Positions 1-8,577 of a stretch of DNA of 64,000 nucleotides are shown here, in pieces (position 1 is the first letter of the stretch; the number at the start of each line of letters is the position of its first letter). The stretch spans positions 1 through 64,000 of the forward strand of contig JAQXGF010000025.1 in the NCBI GenBank assembly GCA_029006155.1, written 5' to 3'. The DNA comes from Lachnospiraceae bacterium (lineage in GTDB: Bacteria > Bacillota > Clostridia > Lachnospirales > Lachnospiraceae). A program made the translations under genes and the position numbers. The notes beneath the pieces are model-generated. The model had not been told where the DNA came from and searched no databases. It worked only from the letters and a program-made list of their open reading frames with translations.

Positions 1-103
1 TCAAAAAATGATGGAATTGATGGAACAGGCATAAGCCTCTTTCTTCATCCTGTGTATTTTATTCAGTTTTCAATGTCACAGATGAAGGAAAGGGGCTAAA
101 TTT

Positions 104-1177
104 ATGCCTAAAAATAAGGTTTTCGGACAGGCTGAGGGGGATGGAGAGCTGGTCAATGATGAGGGCGCGGCAAATACAGCGGCGGAAAATGATGGCTTTG
201 CATGGAACCGCACACTGGAGACTGCAGCAAAGGAAAATGCCGATCTGAGTTTTGTCATCTCCGCAGGCGACCAGGTCAATAAGACCGGTAAGCCAAAGGA
301 AGAAGAATATGCGGCATACCTGAATTCTGAGGTGCTTTCCGGGTTGGCAGTAGCTACGACGATCGGAAACCATGACTCTCTGAATGAGGATTATATGTAT
401 CATTTCAATAATCCGAATGCGACCGAGTATGGAACGACGGCAGCAGGCGGTGACTACTATTATTCCTATGGTGACGGCCTGTTCATCGTGCTGAACACAA
501 ACAATTACAATGTGGCAGAGCACCAGAAAGCCATCGAGGAGGCGGTCGCTTCTGCTCCGGATGCAGCATGGAGAATTGTGACCATGCATCAGGATATTTA
601 CGGAACCGGTCTGGACCATTCGGATACGGACGGTATGATTCTCCGTACACAGCTGACCCCGATCTTTGATGCAAATGACATTGATGTAGTCCTTCAGGGA
701 CATGATCATACGTACAGCCGTTCCAAGATGCTCTACGGAGACGGACAGACACACGGCAAGTATGAGTTCTCTCTGACTGAGGATGGTTCTGATTATGACT
801 GGGATCATGCGACGAACACAGAGACCGGTGAGAAGATTTCGCTCAATCCGGAGGAAGGCGACGAGGAGGCTGCAGCAGCGCTTGACGCGTTCCAGCAGGA
901 CAACCTCTGCTATACCATCGAGGATGTGGATGGCAACAGCGTGACGGATCCGGAGGGTATCCTGTATCTGACGGCCAACTCTGCGAGTGGTTCTAAATTT
1001 TATGAGCTGATCGCACAGCAGCAGGATTACATTGCAGCGAGAAGCCAGAACTGGCTGCCGAGCTATTCGATTATTACTCTGACCAAAGATACCTTCTCCG
1101 TAGATGCTTATCAGATCACGGATGATGGAACGGTAGAGACGATTGATGATACCTTTACGATCACAAAGACCAAATAA
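104..1177 (+). pseudogene. N-terminally truncated metallophosphoesterase (purple-acid-phosphatase-like)
   Basis: Calcineurin-like phosphoesterase core with SAGDQV (Gly-Asp 55-56), GNHD (88-91), a catalytic-site His in VTMHQD (His162) and GHDH (199-202). Related secreted clostridial enzymes start with a signal peptide, a fibronectin-like domain and a first metal-ligand motif of the type GDPQ before this core. Here the readable frame starts after that point, and the same frame has a TGA at 83-85, so both the export signal and the first metal-binding Asp are missing. The ATG at 104 has a purine-rich stretch (AAGGAAAGGGG) upstream, so a short product could still be made. I read it as a 5'-truncated gene, probably inactive. 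The window edge is only 103 bases away, so a frameshift that leaves the N-terminus in another frame further left cannot be excluded. Confidence 0.6.
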
Positions 1178-1198
1178 AAGAAAACAATAGCACGTATG

Positions 1199-1257
1199 CC
1201 CCGGCGGCAGCGATCCGTTGTGTGAAAACAGGCGGGCCGCTGTCGCCGGTTTTTATT
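1199..1257 (+). terminator. Rho-independent terminator after the phosphoesterase
   Basis: Stem CCGGCGGCAGCG (1201-1212) pairs with CGCTGTCGCCGG (1238-1249), 12 bp with one G-U pair, followed by TTTTTATT. The trailing TTTTATTCCCGCGGG also matches the end of the second repeat family in reverse orientation. Confidence 0.85.
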
Positions 1258-1271
1258 CCCGCGGGTAACGA
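1250..1271 (-). repeat. Remnant of structured repeat family 2 (3' end only, reversed)
   Basis: On the minus strand this reads CTCGTTACCCGCGGGAATAA, nearly identical to the 3' end of the full copy at 56333-56459 (CTCGTTGCTCGCGGGAATAA). Only the terminal 20-odd bases are recognisable, and they overlap the T-run of the terminator. Confidence 0.45.
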
Positions 1272-1309
1272 GATTAAAAAGTATATTTTCAGAAGAAATG
1301 GAGCGACCT

Positions 1310-2437
1310 ATGCGTCAGAAAATTCGAACATTCATCATCCCGGCCATTATGCTGGTGATATTTTTTATATTTATTGTAGCCATTAACCGTGTCACAAAGA
1401 CAGAGCTGGTCAGCCGTTCCGGACAGACATTTGAGAAAGCGGTCGTAAAAGAAGTGCTGGTGGATAATTTACAGGCCGACGGCTCCAGAGTCGGGCAGCA
1501 GACGGTGACGGTCGAAATGCTGACCGGTGTACGAAAAGGTGAGACACTGGAAGTGACGAGCAGTTCCGGATATCTGTTTGGTGCGGGCTGTACACCTGGG
1601 ATGCACGTCATCGTCATGCAGAGCGTGGCGGGCGAGACGACGATTGCGAGCGTGTATACGCAGGATCGGGAGTGGGTCATTTATCTCTTTGCCGGGCTTT
1701 ATCTGCTGCTTCTCTGTGTGATCGGAGGAAAACAGGGAATCCGGGGAAGCCTCGGACTGGTCTTTACGTTTATCAGCGTGATTTTTATCTATATTCCATT
1801 GATTTATCGTGGCTTTTCTCCATTCTGGGTAGCTGTATTCGTGTGTGTTATCACGACGGTTATCACGATGTATCTGATCGGTGGTGCGGGACGGAAGACG
1901 GTCTGTGCGATCGGAGGAACCGTTGCGGGTGTCCTCTGTGCCGGAGTGACGGCGATTTTATTCAGTAAGGCATCCGGAATTTCCGGCTATAATGTATCGG
2001 ATATCGAGACGCTTCTGACTCTGTGGAATACGGAAGGCATTCAGGTCGGCGGCCTTTTGTTTTCCGGACTTCTGATCTCTGCACTTGGCGCGACAATGGA
2101 TGTGGCGATGTCCGTCTCCAGTGCGATGGAAGAAATCATGCAACAGAATCCGTCTCTGACGCGGAAACAGCTATGGCTGGCGGGCATGCGCGTGGGCCGG
2201 GACATGATGGGGACCGACAGCAATACACTGATCCTTGCCTTTGCCGGGACGAGCAGCAGTACGTTGCTTCTGGATTATGCCTACGACCTCCCGTATCAGC
2301 AGATCATCAATTCCAACAATATCGGTATCGCCATCATGCAGGGACTGTCGGGAAGCTTTGGCATCGTGCTTTCTGTACCGCTGACCGTGACGCTGTGCGC
2401 GTGGTTGCTGAGGGGAAGAAAAGTGGGGGCTGAGTAA
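1310..2437 (+). CDS. YibE/F family membrane protein
   Basis: An integral membrane protein of about 375 residues of the YibE/F family. It has an N-terminal transmembrane anchor (about residues 8-26), an extracytoplasmic segment of roughly 100 residues with a small beta-rich domain, then about seven hydrophobic helices to the C-terminus. The stretch GRDMMGTDSNTLILAF is the conserved family signature in the later helices. The family's function is not established; a transport role is often suggested. I start at ATG 1310 because GGAG lies 6 bases upstream; an in-frame ATG at 1298 is the alternative. It follows a strong terminator, so it should have its own promoter, which I could not define. Confidence 0.8.
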   Translation: MRQKIRTFIIPAIMLVIFFIFIVAINRVTKTELVSRSGQTFEKAVVKEVLVDNLQADGSRVGQQTVTVEMLTGVRKGETLEVTSSSGYLFGAGCTPGMHVIVMQSVAGETTIASVYTQDREWVIYLFAGLYLLLLCVIGGKQGIRGSLGLVFTFISVIFIYIPLIYRGFSPFWVAVFVCVITTVITMYLIGGAGRKTVCAIGGTVAGVLCAGVTAILFSKASGISGYNVSDIETLLTLWNTEGIQVGGLLFSGLLISALGATMDVAMSVSSAMEEIMQQNPSLTRKQLWLAGMRVGRDMMGTDSNTLILAFAGTSSSTLLLDYAYDLPYQQIINSNNIGIAIMQGLSGSFGIVLSVPLTVTLCAWLLRGRKVGAE

Positions 2438-2521
2438 AATACATGACACAGGGAGAAGATGGGATTCAGGGATGGATTGCGAATATGCATTTCAGGCATG
2501 CTGCCTTATAAGCGTCAGGCA

Positions 2522-2551
2522 TTAGACTTTTCTTTGCAAATTCGATATAAT
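2522..2551 (+). promoter_or_regulatory. Sigma-A-type promoter for the aldo/keto reductase
   Basis: TTAGAC (2522-2527), an 18-bp spacer and a perfect TATAAT (2546-2551), about 38 bases before the start codon at 2589. Confidence 0.55.
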
Positions 2552-2588
2552 TGCACTGATACGATCAGGCACGAAGGAGGGATTTGCT

Positions 2589-3593
2589 ATGGAGTACACA
2601 AAGTTAGGCAACACGGATATCGAGATCTCGAAAGTCTGTGTAGGCTGTATGAGCTTTGGCAAGGCGGGGACGATGCATGACTGGACGTTGGATGAGACGG
2701 AGACGGAGAAGGTCGTAGGGCATGCGCTGGATCTTGGTATTAATTTTTTTGACACGGCAAATGGATATTCAGCCGGAACGAGTGAGGAGTATCTCGGTCG
2801 GGCGCTGAAGAAGCACGTGGCGAGGGACAAGGTCGTCATCGCTTCCAAGGTATATTTTAATCCGGGGCGGCTGTCGAAGGAAGCGATTCACCGGGAGATC
2901 GACGGCAGCTTAAAGCGGCTTGGGACGGATTATCTGGATCTGTATATCATTCACCGCTTCGACTATGAGACGCCGATCGAGGAGACGATGGAGGCACTGA
3001 ATGATCTGGTGCAGGCCGGAAAAGTACGGGCACTGGGCGCTTCTGCGATGTACGGCTATCAGTTTTATAATATGCAGCTTGCCGCCCGTGATCACGGTTG
3101 GACGCAGTTCCAGGCGATGGAGAACCATTACAACCTTCTGTACCGGGAGGATGAGCGGGAGCTGATCCCGATCTGTAAGCAGATGGGCGTGAGCCTGATG
3201 CCATACAGCCCGCTGGCAGCCGGACATCTGACCCGTGCGACCTGGAATACCGATACGCTTCGCAGCCACACCGACCGCGTGGCGATGGGCAAATACGACC
3301 GTACCGAAGAGCAGGACATGCAGATCGTGAGCCGTGTTGCAGAGCTGGCAGAGCGTTACGGGGTGAAAATGCAGCAGATCGCGCTGGCATGGCACTGGGC
3401 AAAAGGCGTCGCATCGCCGATTGTCGGAGCGACCAAAGCGCGGTATCTGGATGATGCGGCGCATGCACTTGCGGTAAAGCTGACAGCAGAGGATGTGGCA
3501 TATCTGGAAGGACCGTATGTACCGCATCGCATCGTCGGCGCGATCGACCACAATCCGGCGGATGGCGTGATCCTGCTGGACGAGAAGAAGTAA
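2589..3593 (+). CDS. Aldo/keto reductase
   Basis: NAD(P)H-dependent oxidoreductase with the AKR TIM barrel, probably cytosolic. The catalytic tetrad is complete: Asp55, Tyr60 (in FFDTANGYSAG), Lys87 and His122 (in LYIIHRFD). The late IVGATKARYLDDA stretch matches the nucleotide-binding end of the barrel. The length of 334 residues is normal for YajO/general-stress-type members. The start has an excellent ribosome binding site (GAAGGAGGG, about 8 bases upstream). It is a single-gene unit between its own promoter and a strong terminator. The physiological substrate cannot be read from the sequence. Confidence 0.9.
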   Translation: MEYTKLGNTDIEISKVCVGCMSFGKAGTMHDWTLDETETEKVVGHALDLGINFFDTANGYSAGTSEEYLGRALKKHVARDKVVIASKVYFNPGRLSKEAIHREIDGSLKRLGTDYLDLYIIHRFDYETPIEETMEALNDLVQAGKVRALGASAMYGYQFYNMQLAARDHGWTQFQAMENHYNLLYREDERELIPICKQMGVSLMPYSPLAAGHLTRATWNTDTLRSHTDRVAMGKYDRTEEQDMQIVSRVAELAERYGVKMQQIALAWHWAKGVASPIVGATKARYLDDAAHALAVKLTAEDVAYLEGPYVPHRIVGAIDHNPADGVILLDEKK

Positions 3594-3651
3594 GGGTGGC
3601 TCCTTCGTAGATTTTCTGACGGGATCCAGCCTACAAAAGATGTATAGTTAG

Positions 3652-3701
3652 AAAGCAACCGACGCAAAATGCACAAAATGTTTTGCGTCGGTTGCTTTTT
3701 T
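3652..3701 (+). terminator. Strong intrinsic terminator after the aldo/keto reductase
   Basis: Perfect 18-bp stem: AAAGCAACCGACGCAAAA (3652-3669) and its complement at 3681-3698, with an 11-base loop and a T-run to 3701. The A-run on the left arm would let it work on the minus strand too. Confidence 0.92.
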
Positions 3702-3803
3702 CGGTATCGTTTATCTTTACTCAATTGATGTAGTCGGTTACATTTTTCTGATCATGTCATTGCAGAGTTATCCCCTTGTCCGAAAATTAAATAGAAAATT
3801 AAG

Positions 3804-3832
3804 TTGACGCTAGATAGATCAAACGATATAAT
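3804..3832 (+). promoter_or_regulatory. Promoter of the rsmD-coaD unit
   Basis: TTGACG (3804-3809), a 17-bp spacer and TATAAT (3827-3832); one mismatch to the sigma-A consensus, 60 bases before rsmD. Confidence 0.85.
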
Positions 3833-3891
3833 AAATCCAAATCGGGCCTGTCAAAGTGTGCCTGATTTAGAAAAGAAAAGGAAGTAGCAGC

Positions 3892-4455
3892 ATGAGAGTA
3901 ATTGCGGGAAAAGCGCGGAGGCTTCCGCTTAAGACCATTGAAGGGCTGGATACCCGTCCGACGACGGACCGGATCAAAGAGACCCTTTTTAATATTTTGC
4001 AGAATGATCTGTATGACATCCGTTTTCTGGACATTTTCAGCGGAAGCGGCGGGATCGGCATTGAGGCACTGAGCCGTGGAGCAAAAGAGGCTGTTTTCGT
4101 GGAGAACAACCGGGCAGCGGTGCGCTGCATTCAGGACAATCTGAAGTTCACCCATCTGGAGCAGCAGGCGACGGTGCTTCCGTTTGATGTGCTGGCAGCA
4201 CTGGCACGTCTGGAGGGACAGCGCCCGTTCCAGATCATTTTCATGGACCCACCATATGGAAAAGGGCTGGAGCAGGAGGTGTTGACCTATATCGGCAATC
4301 ATCATCCTTCTTTTGTAAATGAGGATACGGTACTGATCGTCGAGGCACGTCTGGACACGGATTTTTCCTATGCGGAGGAGCTTGGCTTTGAGATCACACG
4401 TGTGAAGGAATATAAGACAAATATGCATGTATTTTTACAGCTGGCGGGTGTGTGA
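3892..4455 (+). CDS. rsmD: 16S rRNA (guanine966-N2)-methyltransferase RsmD
   Basis: SAM-dependent methyltransferase that modifies G966 of 16S rRNA during 30S assembly. It opens with the family's MRVIAGKARRLPL and the TRPTTDRIKETLFNIL helix, has SAM-binding motif I DIFSGSGGIGIEAL (47-60) and the catalytic DPPY motif (119-122). Its 187 residues are the usual length. It is first in a unit with coaD, a conserved Firmicutes order (ylbH-coaD-ylbJ in Bacillus subtilis); here ylbJ follows nearby but inverted. Start ATG 3892 has AAGGAAGTAG upstream. Confidence 0.94.
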   Translation: MRVIAGKARRLPLKTIEGLDTRPTTDRIKETLFNILQNDLYDIRFLDIFSGSGGIGIEALSRGAKEAVFVENNRAAVRCIQDNLKFTHLEQQATVLPFDVLAALARLEGQRPFQIIFMDPPYGKGLEQEVLTYIGNHHPSFVNEDTVLIVEARLDTDFSYAEELGFEITRVKEYKTNMHVFLQLAGV

Positions 4456-4534
4456 AAATACAGAAATGTTAGAGTGCGCAGATGGCAGGACTCTGGAAAG
4501 GATAACTCCGGCATGGAAGCCGGATGGAACATAA

Positions 4535-5038
4535 ATGACGAGAGCAGTATATCCGGGCAGCTTTGACCCGGTGACAAAAGGACATCTGGATGTGATCGAG
4601 CGCTCGGCGGCGCTGGTAGATGAGCTGATTGTAGCGGTGTTGAAGAATAATGCAAAAACACCGTTGTTTTCTGTGGAAGAACGTGTTAAGATGTTAGAGG
4701 ATGTAACCAGACATATTCCAAATGTCCGTGTCGAATCTTTCAGCGGATTATCAGTAGAATTTGCAAGGCAGCGTGGCGCAAAGGCATTGGTGCGCGGGCT
4801 GCGTGCGGTTACAGACTTTGAGTATGAGCTTCAGATGGCACAGACGAACCGAAGCCTTCAGCCGGAGATCGATACCCTGTTTTTTGCGACAGAGCTGAAT
4901 TATGCATATATCAGTTCCACGATTGTAAAAGAAGTGGCATCCTACGGCGGAGACATTTCCGGGTTTGTACCACCGTTGATTGCAGATCAGGTATATGACA
5001 AGATTGCGTCCTTGAAGGGCAAAGAGGGCAATGTATAA
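4535..5038 (+). CDS. coaD: Phosphopantetheine adenylyltransferase
   Basis: Transfers AMP from ATP to 4'-phosphopantetheine to give dephospho-CoA, the penultimate step of coenzyme A synthesis. The nucleotidyltransferase HxGH-type motif is TKGH (14-17) in [19 protein letters not shown], and the late SSTIVKE segment is the second nucleotide-binding signature. 167 residues is normal. It lies 80 bases after rsmD without a terminator and is probably co-transcribed. The gap contains a short hairpin (TCCGGC/GCCGGA) just before the start region. Confidence 0.95.
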   Translation: MTRAVYPGSFDPVTKGHLDVIERSAALVDELIVAVLKNNAKTPLFSVEERVKMLEDVTRHIPNVRVESFSGLSVEFARQRGAKALVRGLRAVTDFEYELQMAQTNRSLQPEIDTLFFATELNYAYISSTIVKEVASYGGDISGFVPPLIADQVYDKIASLKGKEGNV

Positions 5039-5060
5039 ATAACACATAAGGAGAGATATT

Positions 5061-5666
5061 ATGAGCAGCAGAATTGAACAGATTATTGAAGAGATCGAAG
5101 AGTATGTCGACAGCTGTAAGTTCCAGCCGCTGTCATCTACGAAAATCGTTGTAAATAAGGAAGAACTGGAGGAAATGCTCCGGGAGCTCCGGATGAAGAC
5201 GCCGGATGAGATCAAGCGTTATCAGAAGATCATCAGCAATAAGGATGCGATCCTGGAGGATGCGCAGACGAAGGCGGATGCGATTATCGCAGATGCGAAT
5301 ACACAGGCACAGAAGATCGTCAGCGAGAGCGAGGTCATGCAGGCAGCGATGCAGCAGTCTCAGCAGCTGATCGATGAGACGAACGCACAGGCGCAGGAGA
5401 TCATCGACAAGGCGACACAGGATTCCAATGAGATCCGTATGAGCGCGATCCGCTATACCGATGAGATGCTGGAGAATCTTGAAAAGATCATGAGCCACAC
5501 GATCGATGCGGCCGGTACGAAGTACAGCAACTTCATTAATTCCATTCAGTCCTGCTATGATATCGTGAATAAGAACCGGATGGAGCTTTCCCCGCAGGCA
5601 GCGCCGTCCAGCTACACGCAGGTGCCGGAGGAAGAGACTTCAGGGGAGACCACATCCGAAGAGTAA
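5061..5666 (+). CDS. Coiled-coil protein of unknown function (DivIVA/ATPase-subunit-like)
   Basis: I do not recognise a named family. The 201-residue soluble protein begins with a short acidic helix and a conserved-looking block ending in VVNKEELEEMLRELRMKTPDEIKRY (about 29-55). A long helical region (about 55-135) follows with ADA/AQ-rich heptads (DAQTKADAIIADANTQAQKI). The C-terminal third could form a second bundle, then there is a Pro/Ser/Thr/Glu tail. The heptads resemble DivIVA or V/F-type ATPase peripheral-stalk proteins, but that may be simple coiled-coil similarity. It sits 22 bases after coaD with a clear AGGAGAG site and is likely co-transcribed, which hints at a housekeeping or division role without proving one. 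Confidence 0.75.
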   Translation: MSSRIEQIIEEIEEYVDSCKFQPLSSTKIVVNKEELEEMLRELRMKTPDEIKRYQKIISNKDAILEDAQTKADAIIADANTQAQKIVSESEVMQAAMQQSQQLIDETNAQAQEIIDKATQDSNEIRMSAIRYTDEMLENLEKIMSHTIDAAGTKYSNFINSIQSCYDIVNKNRMELSPQAAPSSYTQVPEEETSGETTSEE

Positions 5667-5688
5667 GGTTCCGGATCAGGAATGCGAG

Positions 5689-5712
5689 CGCAGTCAGCAT
5701 TGGCTGCGCTTT
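5689..5712. terminator. Possible weak bidirectional terminator
   Basis: AGCGCAG and CTGCGCT form a 7-bp stem between the convergent coiled-coil gene and ylbJ, followed by a short interrupted T stretch. Its right end touches the ylbJ stop codon. Confidence 0.35.
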
Positions 5713-6670
5713 ACTTATAAGTTCCAATCAGCAGCATGGCAATCGAAAGCAGGCAGGAGATCGCTACGACTCCGAGTCTGCTTTTTATGTAGGCGCGGAG
5801 CATGGTGCGATCCATACGGGCCATTCCGACGGACTGGGCGATGACGGAGCATCCTCCAAAAGCTGCGAGCGCCGGGATGAGCACGAACTGGACCGGGAAG
5901 GAAAGCGCAGAATGTGCAATCAGATGAATGCCATTCGTAAGCTCCAGTGCCGCGAGCAGGATCAGGCCGGCGGGCGAAGCTGCAAGGGGGATGGAAGCTG
6001 TGGCATCTGCCAGCATGGAAAAGACGATGAGATAGACGCCAATCCGGACGGTGGCAGATACGGCATCTTCAATACAGCTGTCTATAAGGGAAAAGCAGTC
6101 CTTCTGTGAGCTGTGGATGTCCGCGGCACGGACCGGGCCGGATTGTGAGGGCACATCTGTTACGGCACGAGTGCGAAAAGAAGAAAGCATTCCGTAGAGC
6201 AGTGCAGATCCGAACACATTTCCGATGAGCACAGGACCGAGTTCCGGGCGTTGCCACTGATCGGCGGCGACATAGGCGAGCAGGAACGCCGGGCTGGCAT
6301 TGTTGATAAATCCGATGAGGTGACAGGCTTCGGCGTGAGTGATTTTTTGCTGGTCGAGCAGTATGCGTGTCAGCTTTGCACCCATCGGGAAGCCAGCGGT
6401 GAAGCCACAGAGAATCGCAAAAGCGCCGTATCCGGAGCAGCCAAAGAGCGGGGTGAGACATCGGCGCAGGAGCGGAAGCAGTGGTTCGAGCAGCCGGAGA
6501 CGAAGCAGAAGACCGGTGAGCAGCATAAATGGAAATAAGGTCGGAACGACAGAATGATACCATAAAAGCAGTCCGCTGCGCACGGACGACAGCGCGGCCT
6601 GTGGCATACAGAGCAGATAGAGAAATGCACAGGCAAAGAGCAGAAGAAACAGGATTTTTTTTGACCGCAT
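5711..6670 (-). CDS. ylbJ: Sporulation integral membrane protein YlbJ
   Basis: Polytopic inner-membrane protein of 319 residues with about eight hydrophobic helices and the nucleoside-recognition/Gate-type signature GFTAGFPMGAKLTRIL in the middle. In Bacillus, YlbJ is made in the mother cell and is needed for spore cortex formation. The neighbourhood supports the call: ylbJ also follows rsmD and coaD in Bacillus, though here it is inverted. The start ATG at 6670 begins MRSKKILFLLLFACAFLY, a typical first membrane helix. No convincing promoter was seen in the 90 bases shared with the divergent serine hydrolase; a sigma-E-like CATAAAAT lies there without a clear partner. Confidence 0.82.
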   Translation of the reverse strand: MRSKKILFLLLFACAFLYLLCMPQAALSSVRSGLLLWYHSVVPTLFPFMLLTGLLLRLRLLEPLLPLLRRCLTPLFGCSGYGAFAILCGFTAGFPMGAKLTRILLDQQKITHAEACHLIGFINNASPAFLLAYVAADQWQRPELGPVLIGNVFGSALLYGMLSSFRTRAVTDVPSQSGPVRAADIHSSQKDCFSLIDSCIEDAVSATVRIGVYLIVFSMLADATASIPLAASPAGLILLAALELTNGIHLIAHSALSFPVQFVLIPALAAFGGCSVIAQSVGMARMDRTMLRAYIKSRLGVVAISCLLSIAMLLIGTYK

Positions 6671-6758
6671 AGTGGCTCCGGGCAGAAAAAGGTTATCCTA
6701 TTTTATGTCCGGAAAAGACAGGATAGAAGGCAAAAACAAAAAGGCAGGAGGAAGAGCG

Positions 6759-8552
6759 ATGGCAAAAGAACGTTTGGCAGTGACAGAGATGGTGATGAAT
6801 CTGGTACTTGGAAAAAATCAGACGGATGGCAGAGTGACGTATTTCCCGCAGAAGCCATCCTTTTGGGAGACAGATGCGGTACAGATACAGCCGTTTGAGC
6901 GGGCGACGCCGGAGAGTCAGGGGATTGCGTCTGAACAGTTGCGGACGCTTTTGCTGAAGCTTGCGACTTCCCCTGGAATGGAGATGCATCATTTTATGGC
7001 TCTGCGCCATGGAAAAGTGATCTGCGAATGCGATTTTTCTCCGTATCCGCGCGGCATGTGGCACATTACGCATTCGATGTGCAAGAGTATTACCGGCATG
7101 GCGATCGGGATGCTGATCGAAGAGGGAAAGCTTTCTCTGGAAGAGAATATTTATGATATTTTTGCCGACCGCATGTCCTCTCTTGCAAAGCTGTTCCGCC
7201 CGGAGATTACGGTCGAACAGCTGCTCACGATGACGAGCCTTGTGACCTTTAATGAATCCGGGGCGGTGAGCGGGAATGACTGGCTTGGCGGCTATCTGAG
7301 CGCATCGGTGTCAGGAAAACCGGGGAGTGCGTTTGCCTACAACAGCATGAATTCTTACGTGCTCTCGGCGATTATCACGAAGCGGACGGGGCTTTCGATG
7401 GAGGAATATTTGCGCCCGCGTTTGTTTGAACCGCTCGGAATCACCCACTATTTCTGGGAAACCTGCCCGATGGGTGTGACAAAAGGTGGCTGGGGGCTGT
7501 TTCTGACTGCAGAGGATATGGCAAAGCTTGGACAGCTCTATCTGCAGCATGGCAGATGGAATGGACAGCAGATTGTGCCGGAACACTGGGTGGAAGAATC
7601 GACCCGCAAGCATGTGGAGAGCACGGAAGGGACCTACGGATATGGCTATCAGCTCTGGATGGAGCAACGGCCAGGCAGTTTTGAATTTAACGGGATGCTC
7701 GGACAGAATGTGGTCGTCTATCCGGATCTCGATATGGTGCTCGTGACGAATGCCGCGAACAACGAGCTGTTCCAGGACTGTGCGATGCTGGGTGTGATCC
7801 GCAGCTGCTTTCCGCCGGAATATCAGCCGCATGATGCGGCGCTTCCGGAGAATCTGGCGGCGTACCAGAGTCTGCAGAGGCTGTGTGGGCGTCTGGCAAA
7901 GAACGAGCCTCTGACAAAGATTCAGAGTGGCGGATGGAAAAAGCAGCGAAAAGGCCGGGAAAGAGAAGCAGCGGTATGCCGCGTGGAAACGTCTTTCCGC
8001 CATCTGGCCGGGCGAAGCTATGAGCTGCAGCAAAAGCATGTCGGAATCGTTCCGTTACTGATGCAGGTATTCCACAACAATATGTCCGCCGGCATCGAAG
8101 CGGTCTCTTTTGCGATGGAGGAAGGTCATTGCTATGTCTGCTTCCGGGAAGGGGAGGATCTGCATCGCATCTGCGTCGGGTTTGGACGGCCGGTGCAGCA
8201 GACATTGTCGGTGCGTGGAGAGTATTATGAGATTGCCGCGGAGGGAAGCTTTACAAAAGACGAACGTGGGAGGATGGTACTGCGGCTGGACATGGCATTT
8301 CTGGAAGAGGCTGCACGGCGCAGTGTATACCTGTTTTTTGAAGGAGATACGGTGGAGCTGCGCTGGTATGAGTTCCCGGGGAAAGCAATGATTATGGATG
8401 GAATCGGCTCGGTGACGGAGGAACTCTCCTCCAATCCGTTGCTTGGGCTCTTAAAAGACCGGGAGGCGGTCGAGTCGGTCATCCACCGGCTGATGGAGAG
8501 CACGATTGAGCCGGTCGTATTTGGAAAACTGGAGCAGGAACGTTCTGAATAG
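6759..8552 (+). CDS. Serine hydrolase of the class C beta-lactamase / penicillin-binding family
   Basis: A 597-residue protein whose first 380 residues form a serine beta-lactamase-like fold: nucleophile motif Ser106-Met-Cys-Lys109 (in THSMCKSITG), second motif Tyr194-Asn-Ser196, and a GMLGQNVVVYP stretch near the position of the third motif. The C-terminal 200 residues match no domain I recognise and may be a lipocalin-like or DUF3471-type extension. No signal peptide is visible, so it may be cytoplasmic. I chose ATG 6759 because GGAGGAAG lies 5-10 bases upstream; the frame is open back to a GTG at 6672. Candidate activities are esterase, D-aminopeptidase or amidase. The M23 peptidase gene follows after 25 bases. 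Confidence 0.82.
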   Translation: MAKERLAVTEMVMNLVLGKNQTDGRVTYFPQKPSFWETDAVQIQPFERATPESQGIASEQLRTLLLKLATSPGMEMHHFMALRHGKVICECDFSPYPRGMWHITHSMCKSITGMAIGMLIEEGKLSLEENIYDIFADRMSSLAKLFRPEITVEQLLTMTSLVTFNESGAVSGNDWLGGYLSASVSGKPGSAFAYNSMNSYVLSAIITKRTGLSMEEYLRPRLFEPLGITHYFWETCPMGVTKGGWGLFLTAEDMAKLGQLYLQHGRWNGQQIVPEHWVEESTRKHVESTEGTYGYGYQLWMEQRPGSFEFNGMLGQNVVVYPDLDMVLVTNAANNELFQDCAMLGVIRSCFPPEYQPHDAALPENLAAYQSLQRLCGRLAKNEPLTKIQSGGWKKQRKGREREAAVCRVETSFRHLAGRSYELQQKHVGIVPLLMQVFHNNMSAGIEAVSFAMEEGHCYVCFREGEDLHRICVGFGRPVQQTLSVRGEYYEIAAEGSFTKDERGRMVLRLDMAFLEEAARRSVYLFFEGDTVELRWYEFPGKAMIMDGIGSVTEELSSNPLLGLLKDREAVESVIHRLMESTIEPVVFGKLEQERSE

Positions 8553-8577
8553 ATACGGGCAGACATAGACTGCTCGT

